Shown: positions 27,633-37,100 of the stretch, piece after piece
Position numbering within the stretch: the stretch's first letter is position 1
How the letters are laid out: the number at the start of each line of letters is the position of its first letter
Translations under genes and position numbers: made by a program
DNA from: Pedobacter sp. Leaf250
GTDB lineage: Bacteria; Bacteroidota; Bacteroidia; Sphingobacteriales; Sphingobacteriaceae
NCBI RefSeq assembly: GCF_920984735.1
Contig: NZ_CAKLBU010000003.1
Location: forward strand, 124,001-188,000
DNA: 64,000 nt
Direction: 5' to 3'
The notes under the pieces: model-generated
Seen by the model: only the letters and a program-made list of their open reading frames with translations
What the model was told of the DNA's origin: nothing
The model's database searches: none

Positions 27633-27665
27633 AAGCCCATTTGACAAGTGTTGAATGGGCTTTTT
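27633..27665 (+). terminator. Rho-independent terminator after the SDR gene
   Basis: AAGCCCATT and AATGGGCTT form a perfect 9-bp stem around a 12-base loop, followed by TTT and a T-rich stretch. Confidence 0.85.
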
Positions 27666-27890
27666 ATTTTTGATCTAGCGGCAACTTATTTCCTGCTTAG
27701 TTCAGAATCAGGCCGTCATGATCTTTCCGCCTGTGATTAGGCTGTGCTGTCTTTTAATTACATTTTTCTGCCACACCCTCCTCAGTAAGTATTGAATTTG
27801 GATGAGCTATGCAATACATATAATTGAGCCATACAGGAAAGTTCTTCAAATCTTTTGCGCATAACTTTACATAAAATAAAAATAAAAGAT

Positions 27891-28781
27891 ATGAGGACAA
27901 TAGTTATGACCGGGGCAACATCAGGGATTGGTGCAGCCGCATTAAAGCATTTTACAGAATTACCTGATACAAATATATTCATCGGTGTAAGGTCAAATAA
28001 ACATGATGTCCAGCCAGGGACACAGGTTCTGCCACTGGACCTCTCCTCTTTAAAAAGCGTTCGTGCTTTTGCAGACAGCATCAAACAACACTTAGGGGAT
28101 GGGAAAATTAACATACTGGTATTGAATGCAGGTATTAAGGCGACCGATAACAAACAGCTAAGTGAAGAAGGTTTTGAATTGACTTTTGCGACTAACCACC
28201 TGGCCCATTACCTGTTGGCAAGATTGTTTCTGCCAAACATGGCAAGGGATAGTAAGATTGTTATAACGACGAGCGACGCACATGACCCAGCTGTTATCCC
28301 CTTTGGTCCAAAAACATTAAATATTGCCGAATTAGCTTATCCTACAGAAAATAGCCCGAAAGGAATGGCATTTTATGGTGCAACAAAATTATGTAATCTA
28401 TTAACGGCAAATGCACTGAAGTTGAAGGTAGAAGCGGAAAGGAACATTAGTGTTATTGCTTTTAATCCGGGATTAACCGGAGATACTTCTTTAATGGGCA
28501 AACAATCCGTACCTTTAAAATTGATAGTATCAATTATTCGCCCATTATTTTACATGATTAGTTTCTTTAAACCGGCATTTTTTATGGGGACTGCAAAACG
28601 CTCGGGAGAAGCCTTGTCTGAACTTGCAATTGGCGAAGTTGCACTACCAGAGGGAAGTATTTACGCCTCACTGGTGCGTGGAAAACTTACCTTTCCCAAT
28701 CCATCACAACTTGCCCAGAACAACGATCTAATGAACCTATTATGGAAAGAGAGTGCTACCATGGTCGGCCTTCCTGAGTAG
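27891..28781 (+). CDS. Short-chain dehydrogenase, retinol-dehydrogenase-like SDR
   Basis: About 296 residues from the ATG at 27891. A TTG 36 bases earlier in the same frame is less likely because the Rossmann strand (RTIVMTGATSGIGAAA) starts right at the ATG. It has TGATSGIG, LNAGI (an NNAG variant), the FELTFATNHLAHYLLARL helix shared with the retinol dehydrogenase/WW-oxidoreductase subgroup, and YGATK with Y162/K166. The AraC-type gene 12 bases downstream is frameshifted. The pair recalls the other SDR/AraC pairs of this region. Confidence 0.9.
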   Translation: MRTIVMTGATSGIGAAALKHFTELPDTNIFIGVRSNKHDVQPGTQVLPLDLSSLKSVRAFADSIKQHLGDGKINILVLNAGIKATDNKQLSEEGFELTFATNHLAHYLLARLFLPNMARDSKIVITTSDAHDPAVIPFGPKTLNIAELAYPTENSPKGMAFYGATKLCNLLTANALKLKVEAERNISVIAFNPGLTGDTSLMGKQSVPLKLIVSIIRPLFYMISFFKPAFFMGTAKRSGEALSELAIGEVALPEGSIYASLVRGKLTFPNPSQLAQNNDLMNLLWKESATMVGLPE

Positions 28782-28793
28782 AAAAAAATAAAG

Positions 28794-29629
28794 ATGAAAA
28801 AGCAAACCGCAAACCTATTTTCAGAGTCAATCGTTTATTCTTTAGCTACAGCCAAGCTAACGGAATATGATAACCTGCTCGTAGAAAGCGTTTTACTATT
28901 ACAGATCTCGGGTGAGATGACCTTTGAAACCTCGGATGATAGGATTACCGCAAGGCCAGGCGAAGTTTATCTGGTAAGGAAACACCAGTTTGTAAAACTA
29001 CCAAAAGACCAAAAAATAACGAACACTACAATGCCTTGATGTTTATCCTGAAAGACGAAATTCTTAGGGAATATGCGCTTGAAAAACAATTGGACACTGG
29101 TGCGAAATACCACGGCAAGAAAAACATCTTTTTACCTGAAAACGCCTACCTGAAAGGATTTTTCGACTCGTTGCTTCCCCATGTACAGTATCCCAAAACA
29201 CTTGAGAACCCGCTGAGCATTTTGAAAGTCAAAGAGGCCATTGAACTTTTGTTGCTTGGAAAACCAGAACTTAAAAATTTTATTTTCGACTTTTCCGAAC
29301 CACATAAAATTGATCTGGAAAAATTCATGCTAGCGAATTTCAGGTTCAATGTTCCGATTGCCAAATTTGCAAAATTGACCGGACGAAGCCTGGCTGGTTT
29401 CAAACGTGATTTTCTAAAAACATTTGGCATCTCTCCTCGGCAATGGCTACAGCACAAACGACTTACAGCAGCTCACCATGAACTTGAAAAGAAAAATAGA
29501 AAACCAATTTCAATTTATTTGGAACTTGGCTTTGAGAGTTTATCTCATTTTTCTTATGCCTTTAAAAAACAATTTGGTTATTCTCCCAAAGAGGTACCAA
29601 ACCTTAATAAAGTTCCAGATCTTTTTTAA
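28794..29629 (+). pseudogene. AraC-family regulator broken by a one-base frameshift
   Basis: Two overlapping frames make one AraC protein. The first (28794-29039) encodes the N-terminal sensing domain and runs into a premature TGA at 29037. The second continues with FILKDEILREYALEKQ and two helix-turn-helix motifs (VPIAKFAKLTGRSLAGFKRDF and ISIYLELGFESLSHFSYAFKKQFGYSPKEV). The break falls at the run of six A at 29011-29016. A seventh A would give DQKNNEHYNALMFILKD and restore a full protein of about 278 residues. It may be a true mutation, a sequencing error, or an example of slippage on the A-run. Confidence 0.85.
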
Positions 29630-29989
29630 TATTTCAGCTTTTCTTTTGCCCTACTGGAAAACAGACTATAATCACTGCTATTGTATAAATATCACCTATC
29701 TTTTAACCTGGAGGAAATCCCTTTTTAAACCAGCTTTTTTTTAGAGCTTTGGAGAAGGTACCCAACATTATCCTTTTTCATACTGCTTAGAAGTATAGGG
29801 ACGATCATTCCATCTAATAGCGCTATTCCATCTAATGTTTGATTATCTATCTTTATCTCTAAGGGGATAATTTCTGATAGTGGCTGATAAAAAATTGTAG
29901 TTTAAGACTGTTTAATCATGAGAAACTTTCGGTAAGGACGAAAGTTGACAAAGGCTCTTTGTCGAATGTATTGTTTTGGATATATTTAT
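29630..29989. other. Gene-free region between convergent AraC genes
   Basis: No coding signal was seen on either strand. It contains a 12-base direct repeat, ATTCCATCTAAT, at 29807-29818 and 29825-29836. No clear terminator with a T-run was found. Confidence 0.5.
29807..29836. repeat. Two direct copies of ATTCCATCTAAT, 18-base period
   Basis: The two 12-base copies are identical and separated by AGCGCT, itself a 6-base palindrome. The position is between convergent genes. The function is unknown. Confidence 0.6.
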
Positions 29990-30901
29990 TCAATTGAATA
30001 ATAAGTTGTTATTACTTTTCCTGTAATCAGTTGGAGATAACCCCGTCAATTTTTTGAAAAATTTGCCCAAAATTGATTGCTCGGAAAAACCTAAAATGAT
30101 AGCTATCTGGCTAATAGAGAGTTTCGAATTTGATAACAAAACGCGAGCTTCAAATAAAATAGCATCATCAATCAGCCCTCTGGCAGTTTTACCAGACACC
30201 TCCTTAAGTGTCTTTGTTAGGTGCCCCGGAGTGATAAATAAGGCATTTGCGTAATATGAAACCTTTCTTTGTGCATTAAAATTTTCTTTCAATAAGTTGA
30301 AAAAACGCAATGCCATTTCTTCCTTGCGCTTAATTTGCAGCGATGTATGTTGGGTAGCAATTTTGAACTGTGCTGCAATTCGGTAGATCATTGAACTGAA
30401 TGTGTGCTGGATAATTTCAGCACGGAATAGCGATGAGGTCCTGTCGGAATTTAATTTTTTTAATTGTTTTATCAGACTAATGATGTCCTCCCGTTCACCC
30501 GCTTCAATTTGAAAATTTACAATCTCTTTCGAAGCGAAAAAAGCAATTGCATTAAAATTATTTTTATCCATTGCCGAGTTGCGAAAAAAATCTGTAGTAA
30601 AACTGAGGGCAAACATCTCTACATCTTCGTCCATTTCAACTACCTGAACAACCGTTGACGGAGAAATGATTATTACGGAGTTTGTCTGAGCAGGAAAACA
30701 TGACATATTCAGCTGATAGCTGACTTTCCCGGCAGCCGTAATTAAAATTGTATAATAATCTGGCCGATATGGTTTCTGAAATTTCCTCCACTGTACAATT
30801 TCGGCATCGGTGTAAATATGTAATCCTTCCGATTGATGGTTCATGCCCATAATCCGGATGACATCATTTAGGCTATAAATTTCAATATTTGATTCTTTCA
30901 A
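29990..30901 (-). CDS. AraC-family transcriptional regulator
   Basis: A 303-residue protein with an N-terminal cupin-like domain (about 20-150, YYTILITAAGKVSYQLN) and a C-terminal AraC domain with two helix-turn-helix motifs (FITPGHLTKTLKEVSGKTARGLI and ISQIAIILGFSEQSILGKFFKKLTGLSPTDYRK). It is divergent from the SDR at 31039 with 137 bases between starts, so it probably controls that gene and itself. Confidence 0.9.
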   Translation of the reverse strand: MKESNIEIYSLNDVIRIMGMNHQSEGLHIYTDAEIVQWRKFQKPYRPDYYTILITAAGKVSYQLNMSCFPAQTNSVIIISPSTVVQVVEMDEDVEMFALSFTTDFFRNSAMDKNNFNAIAFFASKEIVNFQIEAGEREDIISLIKQLKKLNSDRTSSLFRAEIIQHTFSSMIYRIAAQFKIATQHTSLQIKRKEEMALRFFNLLKENFNAQRKVSYYANALFITPGHLTKTLKEVSGKTARGLIDDAILFEARVLLSNSKLSISQIAIILGFSEQSILGKFFKKLTGLSPTDYRKSNNNLLFN

Positions 30902-31038
30902 GTTAAATGATTTTTACAGGGTGACAACTCATCCTCAGTTAAATAATGATTGTTTTCGACCAGTTTTTGACGGATATCATACCAACCCTCAACTATTTTA
31001 ATGTATAATTTTAGACTCTAAATATAAAATCTAAAGAT

Positions 31039-31827
31039 ATGGAAAAACTAAAAGACAAGGTTATTATCATTACCGGCGCAGCCGATGGCCTTGGACTTGC
31101 TACCGCTTTGGAAGCAGTAAAAAATGGTGCCGTCTTATCATTAATTGATTTAAATGAAGCATCTCTCATACAAGCAAAAGAATTAATTCTTAAAAAATAT
31201 CCTGAAAGCAAACTACTAACCATTTCAGGCGATGTAGGCGATCTGGCTACATCCGTTCGCTATACAGAGGAAACAATGAAAGCTTTCGGACGAATTGATG
31301 GATTGTATAATAACGCCGGTATAATTGGCGGTACAACACCAATCGATGAGTTTGACCCGGAAGCATTCAATAAAACGGTTAATATAAATTTAAACGGTGT
31401 CTTTTACGGATTAAAATCCGTTATACCGATTATGAAAAAGCAGCAGTATGGAAGAATTGTTAATGCTGCCTCTGTGGGCGGCCTTCGTGGCGTTTTAAAT
31501 TCCGCTGCATATGTAGCCACTAAACACGCCGTTGTGGGGCTCACAAAAACTTCTGCTGCTGAAGTTGCATCAAGTGGAGTCACCGTCAATGCAATAGCTC
31601 CCGGTGCGATTAAGACTTCGATGATGAGAGGCTTTTTCGAGCAGACTAACCCTGAAAATCCCCAACAGGCGGAAAATGAATTTGCTAAGAATAATCCAAC
31701 GAAACGACTAGGATTACCGGAGGAAGTTGCGAAATTGGTGGTTTTTCTATTAAGTGAGGATTGTAGCTATGTTAATGGACAGGTCATAGCTATTGACGGT
31801 GGACAGTCTAATACTTACCTAATGTAG
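31039..31827 (+). CDS. Short-chain dehydrogenase/reductase (classical SDR)
   Basis: A 262-residue protein with ITGAADGLGLATA (cofactor loop, about 11-23), NNAGIIGG (about 92-99), catalytic Y158/K162 (YVATK) preceded by NAASVGG, and the usual tail GLPEEVAKLVVFLLSEDCSYVNGQVIAIDGG. The acidic residue after strand 2 (SLIDLNE) suggests NAD preference. It is divergent from the AraC gene at 29990. Confidence 0.92.
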   Translation: MEKLKDKVIIITGAADGLGLATALEAVKNGAVLSLIDLNEASLIQAKELILKKYPESKLLTISGDVGDLATSVRYTEETMKAFGRIDGLYNNAGIIGGTTPIDEFDPEAFNKTVNINLNGVFYGLKSVIPIMKKQQYGRIVNAASVGGLRGVLNSAAYVATKHAVVGLTKTSAAEVASSGVTVNAIAPGAIKTSMMRGFFEQTNPENPQQAENEFAKNNPTKRLGLPEEVAKLVVFLLSEDCSYVNGQVIAIDGGQSNTYLM

Positions 31828-32282
31828 CTTCATTTTTGAAGCAATCAAGGATGCTAAATCCAACCATAGTATTTCAACCTCATCATGGAGCTACCTCCAT
31901 TGGAACTTCGTGTTGAGGCTCTGATTTGCTCGATATACCCGTTAATTTTTGCTGGTTCTTCATGCTACAACATTTCATCATCTGCTTTGTCAAAGTAAAG
32001 ATCAATCAATTTAAATGAGATTGCATACCTATCTACATTAAGATCATCAACACTTTTTTACACCTGATTTGCTCGGACTGTTCAACATGGAAGAGGAAAT
32101 TTTTTGTCAAACTTCAATTTGAAGCGCTGCAGGTGGAGCCGCCAGAAAGTCAAGTCATCAAGATCTTTAATGTAAGTCTATTTACCAGAGAGAAACTTCT
32201 GCTTATCGCAAAATCCATGAAGTGTTTAATTAGATAGTGGAATTCATTTTTTTTTTTGGTTATTTGAATTCTATTTCAAAAT
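31828..32282. other. Gene-free region with coding-like debris and a T-tract leader
   Basis: No intact gene was found. Around 32105-32235 one forward frame reads like protein (KLQFEALQVEPPESQVIKIF and onward) before a stop, but I recognise no family; it may be debris. The last 45 bases hold an inverted repeat and an 11-T tract just before the sigma gene. Confidence 0.45.
32240..32271. repeat. Inverted repeat GAATTCA/TGAATTC enclosing an 11-T homopolymer
   Basis: GAATTCA at 32240-32246 and TGAATTC at 32265-32271 are perfect inverted repeats. Between them lies a run of 11 T at 32247-32257. The element ends 11 bases before the GTG start of the sigma gene, inside its probable promoter or leader. 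Confidence 0.65.
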
Positions 32283-32876
32283 GTGGAAAAAAGTCTTGAC
32301 GATATCGAATTATGGAATCTCCTCAGATCTGGGGACAGGACGGCATTGGACAGAATTTATAACAAGTTTTTCAATTCCCTTTTCCAGTATGGAATGCGCA
32401 TGCTTCAAGATGATGATGCTGTTTATGATTGCATGCAGAACTTATTTATTAAATTATGGGTCAAAAGAGAAAGATTACCTGATATAGCCAATCTCAGGAA
32501 TTATCTTATTTTCTCCCTTCGGAACACCATTACTGATTTCAGACTTGCTGAAAACCGATATGAAAAGGTGGAGATTAATGGAGAACACCATTTTGACCTC
32601 AAATTTTCCGTTGAATCTGAATACATCAGGAAAGAGGACAGCAGTGAAAAGGCATTACAGCTGTCAAAAGCCATGAATGATCTTACACCACGGCAGAAAG
32701 AGTTCATTTATCTAAAATATTTTGAGGAAATGGACTATAATGAAATTGCTGAGATAATGGATATGAGTATCAAGGCTACCTATAAACTTAACGCAAGGGC
32801 ACTGGAGGCATTGAAACAAATCCTTAAAATTGATAAGGCACTTATACTAGCCATTCTTTTATCTCTTAAGCAATAA
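32283..32876 (+). CDS. ECF-type RNA polymerase sigma factor (FecI-like), GTG start
   Basis: A 197-residue protein with sigma region 2 (about 14-85, ALDRIYNKFFNSLFQYGMRML, then DCMQNLFIKLWVKRERL) and region 4 (about 125-180, LTPRQKEFIYLKYFEEMDYNEIAEIMDMS). The frame has no ATG before region 2. The GTG at 32283 fits, and it overlaps an out-of-frame ATG at 32281 (ATGTG), which could lower expression. The sequence just upstream carries an 11-T tract. It heads the second FecR/SusC/SusD locus; fecR follows after 155 bases. Confidence 0.9.
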   Translation: MEKSLDDIELWNLLRSGDRTALDRIYNKFFNSLFQYGMRMLQDDDAVYDCMQNLFIKLWVKRERLPDIANLRNYLIFSLRNTITDFRLAENRYEKVEINGEHHFDLKFSVESEYIRKEDSSEKALQLSKAMNDLTPRQKEFIYLKYFEEMDYNEIAEIMDMSIKATYKLNARALEALKQILKIDKALILAILLSLKQ

Positions 32877-32936
32877 TTCACTTATAATATTATCCGGATT
32901 TTGTGGGTTTTTATGGTTTCTTCTATAAAACCGCGA

Positions 32937-32944
32937 TAATTTTG
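32937..32944 (+). promoter_or_regulatory. Candidate -7 element upstream of the second fecR
   Basis: TAATTTTG matches TAxxTTTG, 88 bases before the fecR ATG, in the 155-base gap after the sigma gene. No -33 match was seen. It could give fecR a promoter of its own. Confidence 0.3.
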
Positions 32945-33031
32945 TAATTATTTTCAAAAAAAATAATTTCCATGGGGTAAAATTTATTTTTTTTTCGTCT
33001 TTATAATGGATAACCCATTAAGGCATAAGAA

Positions 33032-34054
33032 ATGAATAAAGATTTATACCGGTTTTACAGTGTTGAGGATTTTTTAGCGGATTCCGATTTCATCCGCTTT
33101 GTCAACCTTCAAACGCCTGAAGACGTAAGCTTTTGGAAAGCCTGGGCTTCTGAGTACCCGGAAAGGCAAGCTTTTTTTCAAGAAGCATATGCACAACTAA
33201 ACCTGATTCTCATTAATCCTGAATTCATAGTGCCCGGCGGATTTAAGGATAATCTGTTATCAGATATCAATGATTCTATTGATAAGTTTGAATCCAAAAG
33301 AAAAAGGAAAAAGATGTATACCTTTTGGTCTTCGTCCATTGCGGCATCGTTAATTTTAGCAATAATATCTTTCTGGTATTTCACCAGTAATATCACCATC
33401 AACACCGACTTTGGAGAAACAAAAAGCATTTCACTTTCCGATGGGTCGGTGATTCTGCTCAATGCAAACTCAACATTAACTTATCCAAGAGCTTATTCAT
33501 TTTTAAAAGTGCGATCTATAGCTTTAAAGGGTGAGGCCTACTTTAAGGTAAAGCACATCAATAAAAATCCGTCCATAATTAATGCCGGAGAAATTTTCAT
33601 CGCCAAAACGGATGGTGTTGAGGTGGAGGTTCTCGGTACAGAGTTTAATCTCAAAGAAAGACGTGGCCTGGCAAATATCACACTGATAAACGGACGGGTA
33701 AAGGTGAGGTCAGTTAAAACGGCAGCTAACTACTTCATGAAACCTGGCAACACCATAAAAATAAACACCATGAACGGGCAGCTGATTCCGGATTTGCAAC
33801 CTGGTATCATTCAGTCCAGCTGGATTGAAGGAAAGCTTGACCTTAAGCAGGCCACTGTTAACGAAATTATCTCCGCTTTTCAGGATCTATACGGTTATAG
33901 GGTAATCCTCGAAGATCCCACACTTGGCTTCAAAAAAATTGACGGCAGTATCTCCATCAACAGTGAGCAGAGCTTGTTATTCACCCTCAGCAATATTCTG
34001 AATGTAAATATTAAAAAGGAAGGTAAGATTATACGGCTTGAGTCGCGACACTGA
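33032..34054 (+). CDS. FecR-family anti-sigma factor
   Basis: A 340-residue inner-membrane protein. It has a cytoplasmic N-terminus (about 1-88), one membrane helix (about 104-122, SSIAASLILAIISFWYF), a periplasmic FecR domain (about 130-235, TDFGETKSISLSDGSVILLNANSTLTYP and GEAYFKVK) and a C-terminal DUF4974-like domain (about 265-338). It should control the sigma factor at 32283 in response to the STN domain of the SusC at 34103, which starts 48 bases downstream. Confidence 0.92.
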   Translation: MNKDLYRFYSVEDFLADSDFIRFVNLQTPEDVSFWKAWASEYPERQAFFQEAYAQLNLILINPEFIVPGGFKDNLLSDINDSIDKFESKRKRKKMYTFWSSSIAASLILAIISFWYFTSNITINTDFGETKSISLSDGSVILLNANSTLTYPRAYSFLKVRSIALKGEAYFKVKHINKNPSIINAGEIFIAKTDGVEVEVLGTEFNLKERRGLANITLINGRVKVRSVKTAANYFMKPGNTIKINTMNGQLIPDLQPGIIQSSWIEGKLDLKQATVNEIISAFQDLYGYRVILEDPTLGFKKIDGSISINSEQSLLFTLSNILNVNIKKEGKIIRLESRH

Positions 34055-34102
34055 TAATTAAACCTCCTCAATTAATCAAACAACCAAACAAACCAACCAA
34101 CA

Positions 34103-37100
34103 ATGAAAAGAAAACTAATCAGGCCCGCTTGCAGGCTACTGCTCATCCTTTTAATTTTCGGCTACGGCAGTAAAGCCTTGGCTCAAGAAAATCGAATTAC
34201 CATTGAATCCGCATTAAATGCAATATCAAAAAAGTACCGTACCAAATTTGCTTATGAACACAGCATCATTCAGGGTAAATATACTACTGCCGAAAGTTTA
34301 AACGCCAAATCGCTTGATGAAGCCTTAAAGCGTACCTTGTACCCTAACAACCTGCTTTTTTTATACGTTAGCGAAGGCAATTACACCATCGTAAGCAGGG
34401 ATGAAAAATTGTTTTCCAAAGAATCACAGTCATCAATACCATTAAATGGAAATAACTTAAATACCGATGATTATTTTGTATCAGGGAGGGTTTTGGATGA
34501 AACAGGACTCGGATTGCCTGGTGCAACCATTAAATCAAACGGTTCCAATAAGTCGGCAATTACCGATAGAGATGGTAAATTTTCGCTGTTCGTACCCAGA
34601 ACAGCAACCAGTGTAAGCTTTTCTTACCTTGGCTATCAATCATCTACAATGCCCTTAAACGGAAGTTCAAAAAGCTTCAATGTTTCATTGAAACCTGATG
34701 CAGGAAGGCAATTGGAAGAAGTTCAGATTATATCCAATGGCTATCAGGTTTTACCAAAAGAACGGTCAACCGGTGCAGCTGTTGAGATTAAGGCGGCAGA
34801 TTTACAAAAGATTAAAACCCCAAACCTTGTTCAGCGACTGGAAAATCAGATTGCCGGCCTTAAAGTGGATTTAAACTCTGATAACATGTTTACCTATAGT
34901 AACACACAGGTAGGCATTAACAGTGGAACACGTTCTCTTGGAAGAGCGGACTACAACATGTCAATAAGGGGTACAAGTACACTACGTGGGGAGACATTTC
35001 CGCTTGTTGTAGTTGACGGGGCAATCTCAGAGCTCGATTTATCGACACTCAACCCGAATGATGTAGCCAGTATAACTTTCTTAAAAGACGCTGCCGCCGC
35101 ATCCATTTGGGGCACCAGGGCTGCGAATGGTGTAATCGTGATTACCAGCAAAAGGGGGAGCGAGAACCAGGCCCCTAAGATAGCAGTCTCAGCATCTGCA
35201 ACTGTATCAAATAAGCCTAACTTGGATTATCTCAAAACCATGAATTCTGCCCAGACCATTTCTTATGAGCAGGACCTGGTATCAAAAAATTTAATTACAG
35301 CACCAAATGCCTTAAATCCTTTTGGCCAGCCCGTAGCTGATGTAACCGATTTGACCTTCAAGTTAAGGGCAGGTACCATTACTCAGGCAGCGTACGATGC
35401 CGCCATAGCCCGGTTTAGTTCGATTGATAGCAGGGAGCAGATTTCTCAATATCTGATCCGCCCATCGACAAGTCAACAGTATGATTTTTCTGTTAACGGA
35501 GGCGGGAAAAATACCGACTATTTTTATTCGGCGTCATACAGCAGGGAAAATCCTCAAACTGTAGGCGTTGACGGACAGCGTTTAACGGTAACGATGAACA
35601 ATACCTTCAAGTTATTTAAAGTGGCAACACTTTCCACAAACGTAAAAGGTTCATTCTTTAAATTTAATAACAATGGCCAATCGCTAAATAATTTGTTTAA
35701 ACCCTCTAATACAACCTTCATGCCCTATAATCAACTAATTGATGACCAAGGTAATCGGGTTAGCTATTCCAGACAATACTATTCTGGTTGGGTAAATTCC
35801 CTTCAAAACCGGGGCTACCTGAATTGGGGATATAACGCACTAGATGAGATTGATAATTCAGACATTTCCCAGAATGATAATAACTATACGGTAAATTTAA
35901 ACCTGAACGTTCCTATTTTTAAAGGCTTTTCAGCTAACGTTTTCTACGGTAATGAAAGAAGTTTCAGTAATACAAGAAGTTTTTTCAATGAACAAACCTA
36001 TGAATATCGCAATCTGATCAATACCTACACGCCCTTGCCTACAACAGGCCGGGTGGTGAATTCTATAGGGATCAGTCCGGGCAGCGGAACACTTAGAGAA
36101 CTTAATACCAATACCAATAATTACGATTTAAGAGGACAGCTGAATTACGATAACACATTTATCGGTGGACATCAGCTCACAATGATTGCCGGTTCAGAAA
36201 TTCGCCAAACAAAAGTGGGGCAGGGCGGAAGCACGATCTACGGTTATAATATGGGTACGGGAATTTCCAGACCGGTCGACTTCTTTACGCCATATCCAAC
36301 CATACAGGGTTTCAGTGGAAACTTGAACGGTGCCCCGAGCCAGCAAGATAAAGTAAGGCGGTATCTGTCTTATTATAGCAACGCGGCCTACACTTATAAA
36401 GGTAAATATACCCTTTCCGGTAGTGTGCGTTATGACGATTATAATAATTTCGGAGTTGATCGCAAGTTCAGGGCTACGCCACTTTGGTCTTCCGGGATTA
36501 AATGGGATCTTTCAAAGGAGTCTTTCCTGCATAATGTGAAGTGGGTTGATAACATCAACATCCGTGCGACCTATGGTGTGAATGGAAATATCTCAACCGA
36601 GCTTTTCCCTTTTACCTATATTGCTCTTGGAAGCGGTGATTCATTAACAGGGCTTCCCAATGCATCTATAATTTCTCCTGCAAATCCTGAACTTAGATGG
36701 GAAAAAACTTATGTTGCCAACCTTGGAGTAGACTTTGGACTTTTTAACAACAGATTATCCGGTTCGGTTGATGTGTACACCAAGAGAGGAAAAGATCTCA
36801 TTTATCCTTTTCCTATCAATGGTACTTATGGGGTAACCAGCCTCACCAGAAACTCAACTAACTTATCAGGCAATGGTGTTGATTTGAACCTTAGAGGGGT
36901 ATTTATCCGAAATGAAGATTTTGAACTGAACGGCGGATTGAATTTTGCCTACAACAACAATACCGTTACCGATACCAGGTTTGCAATCAATTCCTCTTTT
37001 TATTCCAGTCCGGCCTATGGCGTTAACTTGTCGGGTTACCCAACCGACAAAATTTTTGTTTACAAAAATGCCGGTCTTGATGCAAATGGACTTACCCAGG

